DNA of 43,516 nucleotides from Cytophagaceae bacterium (GCA_021151805.1 JAGKWN010000026.1:1-43516), one strand, 5' to 3'. Numbered from the stretch's first letter, positions 1 to 9,172 are shown. Translations and numbers: made by a program. Notes: generated by a model from the sequence alone, not told the origin.

Positions 1-2
1 TT

Positions 3-692
3 ATAACCGGAGGAACGAAAGGAATTGGCAAAGCTTTGGTGTGGAAATTCGCTTCCCATGGTTTTGATATTATTACCTGTGCCCGGAATGGACAAGATCT
101 GGAGCATTTGAAAAGTGCAATTTTAACAGCCTACCCGGGAACCCAAATGCATACCTGTGTGGCAGATTTGTCAAAGTCATCGGGCAGGGTAGAGGTGATC
201 AAATTGGTGAAGGCTGTGGGCCGTCCGGTGGAGATTCTTATTAATAATGCCGGACTTTTTGTGCAGGGGAAAATCCATAGTGAACCCGAAGGAGTTTTGG
301 AAAATCAGATCCAGACCAACCTGATGAGCGCGTATGAAATTACCCGCGGAGTGGTTGGAAGGATGATGGAAAAAAAGAGGGGAAGCATTTTTAATATCTG
401 TTCGATTGCGAGCATCATGGCTTATGAAAATGGAGGCTCTTATACGATTTCCAAATTTGCACTTTTAGGCATGACAAAAGTTCTGCGTGAAGAAATGAAA
501 CCATATAACATCCGGGTAACTGCTGTCTTGCCAGGAGCAACTTTGACCGCCTCCTGGGATGGGGTAGACTTACCTGAGGAGCGGTTCATCAAAGCTGAAG
601 ATGTAGCCGATTCAATATTTAGTATCTATAATTTGTCGGATCATACTGTTGTAGAAGAGATCCTGCTACGCCCTCAACTAGGTGATCTGTAA
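3..692 (+). CDS. SDR-family NAD(P)-dependent oxidoreductase, 5' end outside window
   Basis: A classical short-chain dehydrogenase/reductase that runs in from the left edge. The frame is open from base 3 and already encodes the nucleotide-binding motif TGGTKGIGKA, so only a few N-terminal residues are missing. Further family hallmarks are the NNAG structural motif, a catalytic serine in NICSIAS and the catalytic Y-x-x-x-K as YTISK. The rest of the length fits a cytosolic SDR of about 230-240 aa. The internal ATG at base 36 lies after the Rossmann glycine motif and cannot be the true start. The substrate cannot be told from sequence; many relatives are 3-oxoacyl-ACP or sugar/alcohol reductases. 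It is followed by an intrinsic terminator, so it ends its transcription unit. Confidence 0.9.
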   Translation: MTGGTKGIGKALVWKFASHGFDIITCARNGQDLEHLKSAILTAYPGTQMHTCVADLSKSSGRVEVIKLVKAVGRPVEILINNAGLFVQGKIHSEPEGVLENQIQTNLMSAYEITRGVVGRMMEKKRGSIFNICSIASIMAYENGGSYTISKFALLGMTKVLREEMKPYNIRVTAVLPGATLTASWDGVDLPEERFIKAEDVADSIFSIYNLSDHTVVEEILLRPQLGDL

Positions 693-747
693 ATTGCCCC
701 TCTGGTAAAATTTATATATTAAACTACTTTCATTAAAGTGTTTCAAG

Positions 748-779
748 GAGCCCGGATCGATGATTTGGGCTCTTTTTTT
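748..779 (+). terminator. Intrinsic terminator after the SDR gene
   Basis: GAGCCC (748-753) pairs with GGGCTC (767-772), and a run of T follows to 779. It lies 56 bp after the SDR stop codon. The remaining AT-rich stretch to 977 should hold the ispG promoter, but I could not place a convincing Bacteroidota -33/-7 pair. Confidence 0.75.
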
Positions 780-977
780 GCTTCAAATCAATAAATATTT
801 TTATTAAAGTTTTAGTTTACTTTTGTTAAATATATAATCTGATTAATAATAATATAAATGTATAAATTTAGATTAGTCTAAAAAATAATAAGCGTCGGTA
901 AATGGAATAATTTTCCCCAAAAATGAGGGGAATTCAGTAAAAAAGTTATCTTTCCTGATATATAACAAAATCAAGAG

Positions 978-2978
978 ATGTCTGCAAACGAACTTTCTTC
1001 AATAAACACAAAATACTGTCCGAGTCTTACCCAATATGTGCGCCGAAAATCGAGTGTAGTGACCATTGGGAATGTTCCGATGGGAGGAGATTATCCGATC
1101 CGTTTACAATCGATGACAACGGTTGATACGATGGATACCATGGGTAGTGTGGAGCAAATTATTCGTATGGTCGAGGCCGGTTGTGAGTATGTCAGAATTA
1201 CTGCTCCGAGCATGAAGGAAGCCCAGAATTTGGAAAATATCAAGAAAGAGCTTTTGAAGCGTGGGTACTCCGTTCCCTTGGTTGCCGACATACATTTTAC
1301 CCCGAATGCAGCTGAGTTGGCGGCAAAAATTGTCGAAAAAGTACGGATCAACCCGGGCAATTATGCCGATAAAAAGAAGTTTGAAGTTATCGAATATACA
1401 GACGAATCATATCAGGAAGAGCTGGAACGCATCCGTGAAAAGTTTATTCCGCTGGTAAAAATCTGTAAAGAATACGGAACGGCGATGCGGATAGGAACCA
1501 ATCATGGGTCCCTTTCCGATCGTATTTTATCCCGTTACGGAGATACGCCATTAGGTATGGTGGAGTCGGCACTGGAGTTTTTACGTATTTGTGAAGACTT
1601 GGAATATTACAATATTGTAATTTCCATGAAAGCCAGCAATACACAGGTTATGGTACAGGCTTATCGCCTTCTTGTTCAGAAATTGGAGGAAGAAGGGCTG
1701 CGTCCTTACCCCCTTCACCTGGGGGTAACCGAAGCCGGAGAAGCAGAAGACGGACGGATAAAATCTGCCGTTGGAATCGGAACATTGTTGGAAGATGGAT
1801 TGGGTGATACCGTTCGGGTGTCCTTAACCGAAGCGCCGGAATTTGAAATTCCGGTGGCTGCAAAATTGGTGGATCGTTATGCCAACCGGAAAAATCATAC
1901 CCCGATCCCGTTTGTAGAAAAAAATCCGATCAACCCATATTCCTATAAAAGGAGAAGTACAAATGATGTTCATACCATCGGGGGCGCAAATGTCCCCCGG
2001 GTGATTGCCGACCTGAGTCATGTGGAATCTTTGGAAATGAAAGATCTGAAATCGATCGGCCATTTTTATTTACCTGCATTGGATAAATGGAGCATGAATG
2101 ACCTGGGTGCAGATTTTGTATACACTGGTCACCAGAAAGCTTCTTTCATGTTGCCGAATGGTTTACGGGAGATTGTTGATGCCGATACCTGGAAGGTATT
2201 GCCGGATCAAAGGACTGTATATCCGTTGTTTGCAGCCCGCTGGTATAAAACCGATGTGGTAAAGCATCCGGAACTGAATTTTGTAGTTGCTGATATTGAG
2301 GATGTTGATGAAGCATTGCTTAGCCGTTTGGCAAATGATCCGACTGTAGTACTGGTATTGGAGTCGTTTAATGAGCATGCCATGGCTGAGTTGCGCAGAA
2401 GCTTTATTACGTTAATGAATAGAGAGATTAAAACTCCGGTGATTATTAAGCGGGCGTATGCACAGAAGAATGAGGAATCTTTGTTTTTGGCAGCTTCAAC
2501 GGATATTGGCGGTTTACTCGTTGATGGGTTGGGCGATGGGGTTTTTCTGGCAACAGCAAAATCTGTTCAGCCAGATAAGGAAGCTTTGCTGAATTATCTG
2601 AAAAGTTTGAATAATTTAGGCTTTGGAATTCTTCAGGCGGCTCGTACCCGAATGACCAAGACAGAATATATTTCTTGTCCTTCATGCGGAAGAACCTTGT
2701 TCGACCTGCAGGAAACTACTGCAATGATCCGCAAGCGTACCGATCACCTGAAAGGTGTGAAGATCGGCATCATGGGTTGTATTGTAAATGGTCCGGGTGA
2801 AATGGCCGATGCCGATTATGGCTATGTAGGTGTGGGGAAAGATAAAATTGCGCTTTACCGCGGCCAAACGGTTGTGAATAAAGCTGTTTCTTCTGATAAA
2901 GCGGTAGATGAATTGATCAATATTATTAAAGAAGATGGTAAATGGCTGGAACCGGTGGTTTCTGAATTGGCATCTTAA
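978..2978 (+). CDS. ispG: (E)-4-hydroxy-3-methylbut-2-enyl-diphosphate synthase, long Bacteroidota type
   Basis: IspG/GcpE makes HMBPP from methylerythritol cyclodiphosphate in the MEP isoprenoid pathway, in the cytosol, using a [4Fe-4S] cluster. The N-terminal TIM barrel (about residues 20-290) carries the conserved segments QSMTTVDT, VADIHF and GVTEAGEAEDG. The C-terminal cluster domain shows CPSCGRTLFDLQE and MGCIVNGPGEMADADYG; by family comparison the cluster ligands should be C567, C570, C601 and E608. Between them lies a large insertion (about residues 290-545) that makes the protein 666 aa against about 370 aa in E. coli; such three-domain IspG proteins are known from plants, chlamydiae and Bacteroidota. 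ATG 978 is the first start and fits the family. Confidence 0.97.
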   Translation: MSANELSSINTKYCPSLTQYVRRKSSVVTIGNVPMGGDYPIRLQSMTTVDTMDTMGSVEQIIRMVEAGCEYVRITAPSMKEAQNLENIKKELLKRGYSVPLVADIHFTPNAAELAAKIVEKVRINPGNYADKKKFEVIEYTDESYQEELERIREKFIPLVKICKEYGTAMRIGTNHGSLSDRILSRYGDTPLGMVESALEFLRICEDLEYYNIVISMKASNTQVMVQAYRLLVQKLEEEGLRPYPLHLGVTEAGEAEDGRIKSAVGIGTLLEDGLGDTVRVSLTEAPEFEIPVAAKLVDRYANRKNHTPIPFVEKNPINPYSYKRRSTNDVHTIGGANVPRVIADLSHVESLEMKDLKSIGHFYLPALDKWSMNDLGADFVYTGHQKASFMLPNGLREIVDADTWKVLPDQRTVYPLFAARWYKTDVVKHPELNFVVADIEDVDEALLSRLANDPTVVLVLESFNEHAMAELRRSFITLMNREIKTPVIIKRAYAQKNEESLFLAASTDIGGLLVDGLGDGVFLATAKSVQPDKEALLNYLKSLNNLGFGILQAARTRMTKTEYISCPSCGRTLFDLQETTAMIRKRTDHLKGVKIGIMGCIVNGPGEMADADYGYVGVGKDKIALYRGQTVVNKAVSSDKAVDELINIIKEDGKWLEPVVSELAS

Positions 2979-2991
2979 TACAGTATAATAT

Positions 2992-3162
2992 ATGAATTGG
3001 AAAGAATATTTTAATGTAAGTGAGATCATCGGGTATTTCTTCAGAAAGAAAGATCCCAATGCTTCCAGCTATATGAAGATGATGTATTGGGCAAACAGGA
3101 TCGCAATTACTATGTTTTTGGTTTGCCTTTTTGTGATCATATACCGTTTATTTATCCGTTAA
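2992..3162 (+). CDS. Small single-TM membrane protein (56 aa)
   Basis: A 56-codon frame that begins 13 bp after the ispG stop. The protein starts MNWKEYFNVSEIIGYFFRKK, then has a polar stretch and one hydrophobic helix of about 20 residues near the C-terminus, ending in YRLFIR. The order (aromatic/basic amphipathic start, one TM, short basic tail) resembles small conserved membrane proteins of Bacteroidota; DUF6728 is my best guess from memory, not verified. It probably shares a transcript with ispG. No function can be assigned. Confidence 0.65.
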   Translation: MNWKEYFNVSEIIGYFFRKKDPNASSYMKMMYWANRIAITMFLVCLFVIIYRLFIR

Positions 3163-3175
3163 ATTTTTAGAACAA

Positions 3176-3496
3176 ATGAAGAAACTATTCCTTGGAGTAT
3201 TGGTTTGCTGGTCGCTGCAGTCTGAAGCTACTGTTGAATTTGGCAAGGCGCCAAGTCCTGTGCTTTCAAAAAGTATCGTTTGTAAGGATACTATCCGAAA
3301 TGATTTTACACCGGTTCTGCTGAACAGCGATCCTGATGCTGCAACTACCTTTGAAGGGAAATCACCTGCAGACAAAAGAACAAGACAGGAGCGAAGAAGG
3401 GAGACCATGAGAGCTGTTTCAAAAACAACCGAAGATGTATTGTTCATTCTGATCGAAGTTGCTGTTGAAGTGCTGGAAAACTGGCCTTGTTATTAA
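3176..3496 (+). CDS. Exported hypothetical protein (106 aa)
   Basis: Starts 13 bp after the small membrane protein. It has a short signal-peptide-like N-terminus (MKKLFLGVLVCWSLQSEA), a proline/serine-rich middle and a strongly basic segment (KRTRQERRRETMRAVSKT) before a hydrophobic end of about 17 residues (VLFILIEVAVEVLE). The hydrophobic tail could be a membrane anchor. I do not recognise a family. An opposite-strand frame of similar length overlaps it (3148-3447), but the signal peptide and same-strand neighbours favour this strand. Confidence 0.55.
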   Translation: MKKLFLGVLVCWSLQSEATVEFGKAPSPVLSKSIVCKDTIRNDFTPVLLNSDPDAATTFEGKSPADKRTRQERRRETMRAVSKTTEDVLFILIEVAVEVLENWPCY

Positions 3497-3523
3497 TCGG
3501 TTATAATTTTCTACATTTAATTT

Positions 3524-4714
3524 ATGACAAAATACATGCTTATGCATTATTTAAAATATACATTTCTTTGTTTGATTCTTTGCAGCTGCTTAACCAGTCA
3601 GGCACAGACTATTCCCACGCCATTCAAGTCACAGGAAAAATATGGTTATGTGGATGCCGGAACAGGTAAAGTGATTATTCAACCTATTTACGATAAAGTG
3701 ACTCCTTTTTCAGAAGGAAGGGCATTGGTGTACCGTATGGGAAAAGGATATTTTATTGACCAGACAGGTGCAATAAAAATCAATCTAAAATATGATTCGG
3801 CATTGGCATTTACTGAAGGTTTATCGGCTGTAAAAGCGACAGGTGCCTGGGGGTATATGGATAAGCTGGGTTCATTAAAAATTCCGTTAAAATTTGAACA
3901 GGCCTATCCGTTTGCCGAAGGGATGGCTGTAATAAAAAAAGGCGGCAAGTATGGTTATATTGATAAGACCGGAAAAGAAATCATCCTACCTCAATTTGAA
4001 AGTGGGTTTGAATTTTCAGAAGGCATGGCTGCTGTAAAGAAAAACGGCAAGTATGGATATATTAATTCCAAAGGCGTTTTTGTTGTACAGCCCTTATATG
4101 AGAAAGCCGGTAACTATAGCAGTGGTGCTGCTGTGGTAGAACGTGATGGCAAATACGGGATTATTGATAAAAGCGGAAAAGCAATTCTGGCAATTGAGCA
4201 GGATTGGGTTTCGGTTTTTAAAGATGGTCTGGTTCGAGTACAAAAGGGGGAAATCTGGGGATTTGCGAATTCGTCCGGAGTGATGATCATTCCTGCAGAT
4301 TTTGACTGGGCATCAGATTTTTCCAATGGCTATGCAAAAGTAAAGAAGAATAACCTGTACGGCTACATTGATAAAACAGGTACGGTAATTGTACCATTGG
4401 TATATCAATGGCTTGAAGATCCGGATGCTGATCTGGAAATGATGGCAATAAAAAGCGGCACCTGGGGATGTATTAACATGAAAAATGAAGTTGTTAATCC
4501 ATTTACCTATAAAGTGAACCGTCCGTTCTCTGAAGGGTATGCAGTGGTAACCAAGGTAGGTAAATATGGATATATTGATACGAAAGGAAAATTAGCTATA
4601 TCTTTTAATTATGAATATGCGTATGACTTCCTGAATGGTACTGCTGAAGTAGTTTTGAATGAAAAGACCCGCTTCATTGATAAAAAAGGTACTTGTGTTA
4701 AATTTTGTGAATAA
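3524..4714 (+). CDS. Exported WG-repeat protein
   Basis: A signal peptide (residues about 1-28, ending near SQA) is followed by roughly eleven WG/KWG-type repeats of about 33 residues. Each contains a motif such as KYGYIDKTG followed by a hydrophobic strand and a -FSEG-A-V- block, for example at YGYVDAGTG, GAWGYMDKLG, YGYINSKG and IWGFANSSG. WG repeats form beta-rich surface scaffolds of unknown binding role and are common in Bacteroidota. The start is uncertain between ATG 3524, 3536 and 3542; all keep the signal sequence. It sits in a same-strand run with other exported proteins. No catalytic motif is visible. Confidence 0.9.
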   Translation: MTKYMLMHYLKYTFLCLILCSCLTSQAQTIPTPFKSQEKYGYVDAGTGKVIIQPIYDKVTPFSEGRALVYRMGKGYFIDQTGAIKINLKYDSALAFTEGLSAVKATGAWGYMDKLGSLKIPLKFEQAYPFAEGMAVIKKGGKYGYIDKTGKEIILPQFESGFEFSEGMAAVKKNGKYGYINSKGVFVVQPLYEKAGNYSSGAAVVERDGKYGIIDKSGKAILAIEQDWVSVFKDGLVRVQKGEIWGFANSSGVMIIPADFDWASDFSNGYAKVKKNNLYGYIDKTGTVIVPLVYQWLEDPDADLEMMAIKSGTWGCINMKNEVVNPFTYKVNRPFSEGYAVVTKVGKYGYIDTKGKLAISFNYEYAYDFLNGTAEVVLNEKTRFIDKKGTCVKFCE

Positions 4715-4725
4715 TAAATTTGATT

Positions 4726-5238
4726 ATGAACCGATTAAATAAAATTGTTTTTGGTATAGGTGTAGCTGTTTTGTCTCTTGCAGCTCTTTCCGGTAATGCA
4801 CAGGTTGGAAAGCACAGTAGTTTAGTAGCAGAAGATCTGAATATTATTTTAGTAAAAGATATCGAACATATTGCTGATAGCACCCATCATACCCATGCGC
4901 ACGATCCGCATAAATCAAGCTATAAAATCCTGCATGTGAAATTCCTGCTGGTGAATACAGATTCCAGTATCACAACCCCAACCTACAAAGCTGTTATGAT
5001 GCGTGTACTGGATCCACATGGCGTTGATATTTACGATCCTGCTACCGGCGGTGGTTTATTTCTGTTGAACGGTAAAGAAACTCCTTACACATACAAGGTA
5101 AGCACCAAATATGATGGTAAGCCCCTGCAAATTGATTTCTTATATAACCATTCAAAACATTTCAGACATGGGTTACATATTATAGAACTTTATGTTGATG
5201 GTTTGAAAATAGGAGAAGAACATTTCCTGATTAAATAA
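4726..5238 (+). CDS. Exported hypothetical protein with His-rich motif
   Basis: ATG 4726 gives a signal peptide (MNRLNKIVFGIGVAVLSLAA... to about residue 25, SGNAQ) and a mature protein of about 145 residues. A histidine cluster, HHTHAHDPHKSS, lies near residue 55 and could bind a metal ion. The rest looks beta-rich and ends in GEEHFLIK. A TTG six bases upstream is an alternative start but adds only two residues. The gene begins 11 bp after the WG-repeat protein and is closed by a perfect 20-bp hairpin, so it is probably the last gene of that unit. I do not recognise a named family. Confidence 0.7.
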   Translation: MNRLNKIVFGIGVAVLSLAALSGNAQVGKHSSLVAEDLNIILVKDIEHIADSTHHTHAHDPHKSSYKILHVKFLLVNTDSSITTPTYKAVMMRVLDPHGVDIYDPATGGGLFLLNGKETPYTYKVSTKYDGKPLQIDFLYNHSKHFRHGLHIIELYVDGLKIGEEHFLIK

Positions 5239-5252
5239 AACAATCAGTCTGT

Positions 5253-5297
5253 CTATAAAGAAAAAGTCACGCCGTAAGCGTGACTTTTTCTTTATAG
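5253..5297. terminator. Perfect 20-bp hairpin terminator
   Basis: Arms 5253-5272 and 5278-5297 are exact reverse complements with a 5-base loop. The stem holds a GTCACGC core flanked by A-rich and T-rich outer parts, so it can end transcription in either direction. It follows the exported protein at 4726. Confidence 0.85.
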
Positions 5298-5358
5298 AGG
5301 GTTATTTATGCAGATGATTTTTTAAGTTTATAGTTTGATACAGCAGATATAAACGATT

Positions 5359-6447
5359 GTGAAAAATAACAGAAAACATTTTCAAACATTGGATGCATTA
5401 AGGTTTTTCGCATTCTTTAAAGTGTTTCTGTTTCATATACCTATATATGGTTTTCCTGCATTGAGTTTTATAAAAGAAGGCGGTGGCACGGCTGTTACAT
5501 TCTTTTTTGCTTTAAGCGGATTCTTAATTACTTATATCATTCTGGAAGAAAAAAAAGCGACCGGGACATTTCACATACAAGCATTTTATATCCGGAGAGT
5601 GTTACGGATCTGGCCCTTGTATTTTATCATGGTCTCGTTTGCCTTTATAACACCTGTTGTTTTAAACGTTCTTTCCATGACTTCCTCTGCCGATGGGTAT
5701 GAACCAAACTGGCTACTTTCTGTTTCGTTCCTTGAAAATTATAAGATGATTGCTACCAATAGTTTTCCGAATGTTTCTCCATTGGGAGTGATGTGGTCGG
5801 TCTGTGTGGAAGAACATTTCTATATACTTTGGGCCTTGAGTTTATATTTCATTCCAGCGCGTGGCCTTCCCTGGTTGATTGCTTGTTCGATCATCCTCGC
5901 GAACATTTCCAGGTATGTATTTTATCTCCATGACTGGGCATTTTTAGACCTGCTTACCAATATTGATTATTTTGCTTATGGAGCAATACCTGCATGGCTC
6001 TTGATAGATAGGAAGGAGCAGGCTTCCGGATTTTTCAGCAGTCTACCTGCTGTGTTGAAAATTACTACACTAATTGCGGGTATAGGTGTGATTATTATTA
6101 TCCCAAATATAAACTTTGAGTGGATGGTATTGATTGAACCAACTGTATTGGGATTGATATATCTCGTGTTGTTGGCACTTATTGTTTTCGAAGAAGAGTT
6201 ATTTCACATTCCGCAAAAAAATGTCTTCAGTCGGTTGGGCGTATATACCTATGGATTTTATCTGACCCATACCATCGTGATTAATTTCTTTGTGAAGATT
6301 TTTGATAAAAAAAGTATGGCTTTCGAAAGTACGGCTATTGCAGTGTTGTTTATTGCCGCTTGTTTACTCGGAACCACCATTGCAGGTATAGTTACATATT
6401 ATTGTATTGAGAAGCCTTTTCTCAAACTCAAGAAACGGTTCAACTAA
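5359..6447 (+). CDS. Acyltransferase-3 family membrane protein
   Basis: An OafA/YrhL-like integral membrane acyltransferase of 362 aa, normal length for the family. It begins with the hallmark LDALRFFAFFKVFLFH, where the final His matches the conserved catalytic region, continues with FFFALSGFLIT and RRVLRIWPLYF, and has about ten hydrophobic segments. The conserved VMWSVCVEEHFY segment is present in the middle. These enzymes move acyl groups, usually acetyl, onto sugars of exported polysaccharide or lipid at the cytoplasmic membrane; the acceptor is unknown. The start is a GTG at 5359, chosen because the family motif begins right after it. It faces ruvC convergently with only 7 bp between stops. 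Confidence 0.9.
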   Translation: MKNNRKHFQTLDALRFFAFFKVFLFHIPIYGFPALSFIKEGGGTAVTFFFALSGFLITYIILEEKKATGTFHIQAFYIRRVLRIWPLYFIMVSFAFITPVVLNVLSMTSSADGYEPNWLLSVSFLENYKMIATNSFPNVSPLGVMWSVCVEEHFYILWALSLYFIPARGLPWLIACSIILANISRYVFYLHDWAFLDLLTNIDYFAYGAIPAWLLIDRKEQASGFFSSLPAVLKITTLIAGIGVIIIIPNINFEWMVLIEPTVLGLIYLVLLALIVFEEELFHIPQKNVFSRLGVYTYGFYLTHTIVINFFVKIFDKKSMAFESTAIAVLFIAACLLGTTIAGIVTYYCIEKPFLKLKKRFN

Positions 6448-6454
6448 CAGGCAG

Positions 6455-7048
6455 CTATTTCTTTTTTGTTGGAGCAGGCGCGGATTTGATCTTGTCCGGG
6501 TTTTCTTTCAGGAATGCTTCCCAGCCGCCTTTACTTTTTTTAACGGCTCCTTGCTGGAAATAATGACACACGGCAACGCCTAAGGCATCAGTCGCATCGA
6601 GCAGTTTAGGGATTTCCTGGAAAGAAAGTAGTTTTGAAAGCATGGATGCAACCTGTTCTTTGGATGCATTTCCGTTGCCGGTAACAGATTGTTTCACCTT
6701 TTTGGGGGCATATTCAAAAATAGGTACCTGCTGGGAGATCGCCGCTGCAATAGCTACACCCTGTGCTCTTCCCAGCTTTAGCATTGACTGCACATTTTCG
6801 CCAAAGAAGGGAGCTTCAATAGCCATTTCGTCGGGGTGGTACTCCTGAATTAAAGTCGTTATCCTCTCAAAGATTTTACTTAACTTTATTGCATGGTCGG
6901 CGTATTTACTCAAATGAATGACGCCAAATTGAATTAAGGTCAACTGATTTCCTTTAATTGCAATCAGGCCGTAACCCATTACATTCGTTCCCGGGTCAAT
7001 ACCAAGAACGATTCGATCGATGAGCGGAGGAGTACTTTTATTGACCAT
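6455..7048 (-). CDS. ruvC: Crossover junction endodeoxyribonuclease RuvC
   Basis: RuvC resolves Holliday junctions as a dimer with RuvAB. All four family acidic residues can be placed: D18 in LGIDPGT, E78 in MAIEAPFFG, and D151 and D154 in LDATDALGVAVCH. The basic segment APKKVKQSVTGNG also matches. The protein is 197 aa with a lysine-rich C-terminal tail (PAPTKKK) beyond the usual end. Start ATG 7048 places the first catalytic Asp at residue 18. The gene diverges from the membrane protein at 7057 with only 8 bp between the proposed start codons. Confidence 0.96.
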   Translation of the reverse strand: MVNKSTPPLIDRIVLGIDPGTNVMGYGLIAIKGNQLTLIQFGVIHLSKYADHAIKLSKIFERITTLIQEYHPDEMAIEAPFFGENVQSMLKLGRAQGVAIAAAISQQVPIFEYAPKKVKQSVTGNGNASKEQVASMLSKLLSFQEIPKLLDATDALGVAVCHYFQQGAVKKSKGGWEAFLKENPDKIKSAPAPTKKK

Positions 7049-7056
7049 ATTCGTAC

Positions 7057-8031
7057 ATGCAAGTTAGCGAACCTTTTGTGAAAAAAATCACCCAGTCTAC
7101 TTTCTTTTCAATAGGAATAAAAATAACTGTATTCGTTATCTCATGCATTTTAATTGTTTCAATTCTTTTTAAAAAAGAACAGTTAGCTTCCACAATTCTT
7201 GAAGCATTTTTAACTTCCGAAGGATTACTATTGTTCTTTGTCATGTGCATTGGTATGCTTTTAAATCTTTCTGTTGAAGCATTTAAATGGCTGCGTCTAT
7301 TACGTTCCACAACAGCAATTCCTTTTACTACTGCGTTGATGGCTGTCTTTAGCGGCATTGCAGCTGGTCTCATCACACCGCATGGTATTGGCGATTATAT
7401 TGGCCGTGTACTTTTTATTGATACTACCAAACGTTTGGAAAGCATCGGCTCAGTATTGTTTTCACGAATTGCACAGTTGTGTGTAACCTGCATAACTGGA
7501 ATCGGAGCGGTGGTGTATTATTATTTCTTCATTAATACAGATCATCGTTTGTGGATTGCATTTGCCATTGCCGGATTAACCTTAGCGCTCATTTATCTTG
7601 CCTGGCAGTACAGAGCAACATGGTTGGATAAAATGAAACGGTTACCCTTATTAAAGCTTATTGAAAAATGGTTTGATGCGTTGCGCTATTATTCAAATAC
7701 GTTATTCCTTGAAACCCTTTGTTTATCGGGCTTGCGCTACATCATTTTCCTTACACAGTTTGTCGTCTTATTGCTGTTTTTTAAAGTGGATCTGCCGCTG
7801 GAAATTTTATATATCGGTGGAATTTTTACATTCTTTGTAAAATCCATTATTCCTACTTATCTGGATTTGGGCGTACGTGAACTGGCCGCTGTTTTCTTTT
7901 TCTCGAATTACCAGAGTGCAGAAGAACAGGTAATATTGGCAAGCCTAAGCTTATGGCTGTTTAACCTGGCGATCCCATCTTTTATTGGATTGTTTTGTAT
8001 GTTTAAAATAGAATATACAAAAGCCAAATAA
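7057..8031 (+). CDS. Flippase-like integral membrane protein (LPG synthase TM-domain family)
   Basis: A 324-aa polytopic membrane protein with about eight hydrophobic helices. It matches the lysylphosphatidylglycerol synthase transmembrane / YbhN-like family: the segment LITPHGIGDYIGRVLFID corresponds to the conserved TP-x-G-x-G-xx-R motif and SIIPTYLDLGVRE to the second conserved motif. Family members are proposed lipid flippases; there is no synthase domain here. ATG 7057 is the first start, but GTG 7078 (giving VKKITQST) is a fair alternative because ATG 7057 lies only 8 bp from the divergent ruvC start. It is directly followed (1 bp) by a GT2 glycosyltransferase, so the two may act together in making a membrane-linked glycan. 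Confidence 0.8.
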   Translation: MQVSEPFVKKITQSTFFSIGIKITVFVISCILIVSILFKKEQLASTILEAFLTSEGLLLFFVMCIGMLLNLSVEAFKWLRLLRSTTAIPFTTALMAVFSGIAAGLITPHGIGDYIGRVLFIDTTKRLESIGSVLFSRIAQLCVTCITGIGAVVYYYFFINTDHRLWIAFAIAGLTLALIYLAWQYRATWLDKMKRLPLLKLIEKWFDALRYYSNTLFLETLCLSGLRYIIFLTQFVVLLLFFKVDLPLEILYIGGIFTFFVKSIIPTYLDLGVRELAAVFFFSNYQSAEEQVILASLSLWLFNLAIPSFIGLFCMFKIEYTKAK

Positions 8032-8032
8032 C

Positions 8033-9172
8033 ATGGAAATCTATCTGTCTATATGTGCGCTGTTGTATAGTATTTTCGGGATACTGCTATTTGTTGGCTG
8101 GCAGAAAATAAAAAAATATCCGGCAGATTCTGCTGAAGCATTTACAACGGAAGTCGCCATAATTATACCAATACGGAACGAAGAGAAATCCCTTGCTTTG
8201 CTGTTGGAGGATCTGTGTGCGCAAACGTATCCACGTGCAAACATGCGGGTTTACCTGGCAGACGACGGATCCACGGATGCAACACCGGTTATCCTTACAG
8301 ATTGGATCGCGCGCTATCCAACACTATTCAAACGGGTAACATTAAATCCTGCCTATGCAGACTGGCGGGGCAAGAAGCGATGGATCGCCTCCGCTATTGC
8401 TGCCGGTTCCGAATCCTTTATTTTAACGACCGATGCCGATTGCCGAATTGGTCCGGATTGGGTGAAAACCATGGTGTACACCTGGCTGGAATCAGGCGCA
8501 GGCTTTGTATCCGGACCTGTACGGATGCAGGGAGAACCATCATTCTGGAACCGGATTCAGGCAATGGAATTTTCAAGCCTAGTGGGTAGTGGGGCAAGTG
8601 CAATCGGTCTGCAACATCCATTAATGTGCAACGGTGCCAATGTTGGTTACAGCAGGGAAGCATACCTTGCTGTAAAAGGCTTTAATGGAAACTCTGCCAT
8701 TGCCAGCGGCGACGATGAGTTTCTGATGCATAAGATCGCAGCAGAAATCTCACCAAAAGCAGTTGTCTTTTGTAAAGAATCCGCAGCGATTGTAACGACA
8801 GCACCGGCACCGGATTGGACAACATTTTATCAGCAACGCAAACGGTGGGCGGGAAAATGGGGGCAGTACAAACTTCGGTATGTGCAATGGATCGCCGTGT
8901 GGATATTTATATTCCATCTGACCCTGATTGTTGTCTTATTTTTATCTATGTTTTTGATTATGAGCTGGAAATGGTTGGTTTTTCTATGGGGAATAAAGGC
9001 CGTTATAGATTACTTCTATCTAAAGTCTGTCGCCGGATTCTTGTCAATAGACTTTAAAAACAGTACATTTATAAACGCTGTTGTGCTGTATCCATTTTAT
9101 GCAGTTGGTTTTGGAATTGCATCACGTTTGGGTAGCTATACATGGAAAGAACGAATTGAAAAGCTTTCATGA
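8033..9172 (+). CDS. Membrane-bound processive GT2 glycosyltransferase
   Basis: An N-terminal membrane helix (residues 5-23) precedes a GT-A fold beginning at VAIIIPIRNEEKSL, with LADDGSTDAT for nucleotide-sugar binding, the metal-binding TTDADCRIG, the acid GDDEF and QQRKRWAGKWG, which matches the QxxRW motif of processive family-2 enzymes. Two to three hydrophobic helices follow at the C-terminus. Such enzymes use UDP- or GDP-sugars at the inner face of the cytoplasmic membrane to extend polysaccharide. The ATG lies 1 bp after the stop of the flippase-like gene, and the stop overlaps the next start by 4 bp (ATGA), so the three genes are translationally linked. The sugar cannot be told. Confidence 0.92.
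   Translation: MEIYLSICALLYSIFGILLFVGWQKIKKYPADSAEAFTTEVAIIIPIRNEEKSLALLLEDLCAQTYPRANMRVYLADDGSTDATPVILTDWIARYPTLFKRVTLNPAYADWRGKKRWIASAIAAGSESFILTTDADCRIGPDWVKTMVYTWLESGAGFVSGPVRMQGEPSFWNRIQAMEFSSLVGSGASAIGLQHPLMCNGANVGYSREAYLAVKGFNGNSAIASGDDEFLMHKIAAEISPKAVVFCKESAAIVTTAPAPDWTTFYQQRKRWAGKWGQYKLRYVQWIAVWIFIFHLTLIVVLFLSMFLIMSWKWLVFLWGIKAVIDYFYLKSVAGFLSIDFKNSTFINAVVLYPFYAVGFGIASRLGSYTWKERIEKLS

Noticed and set aside
1104..2063. Several minus-strand frames inside ispG
   Set aside because: They lie wholly opposite a clear, full-length enzyme gene and show no domain character.
3148..3447. Minus-strand frame opposite the small exported protein at 3176
   Set aside because: It lacks a leader or family motif, while the plus-strand frame has a signal peptide and fits the spacing of the gene row.
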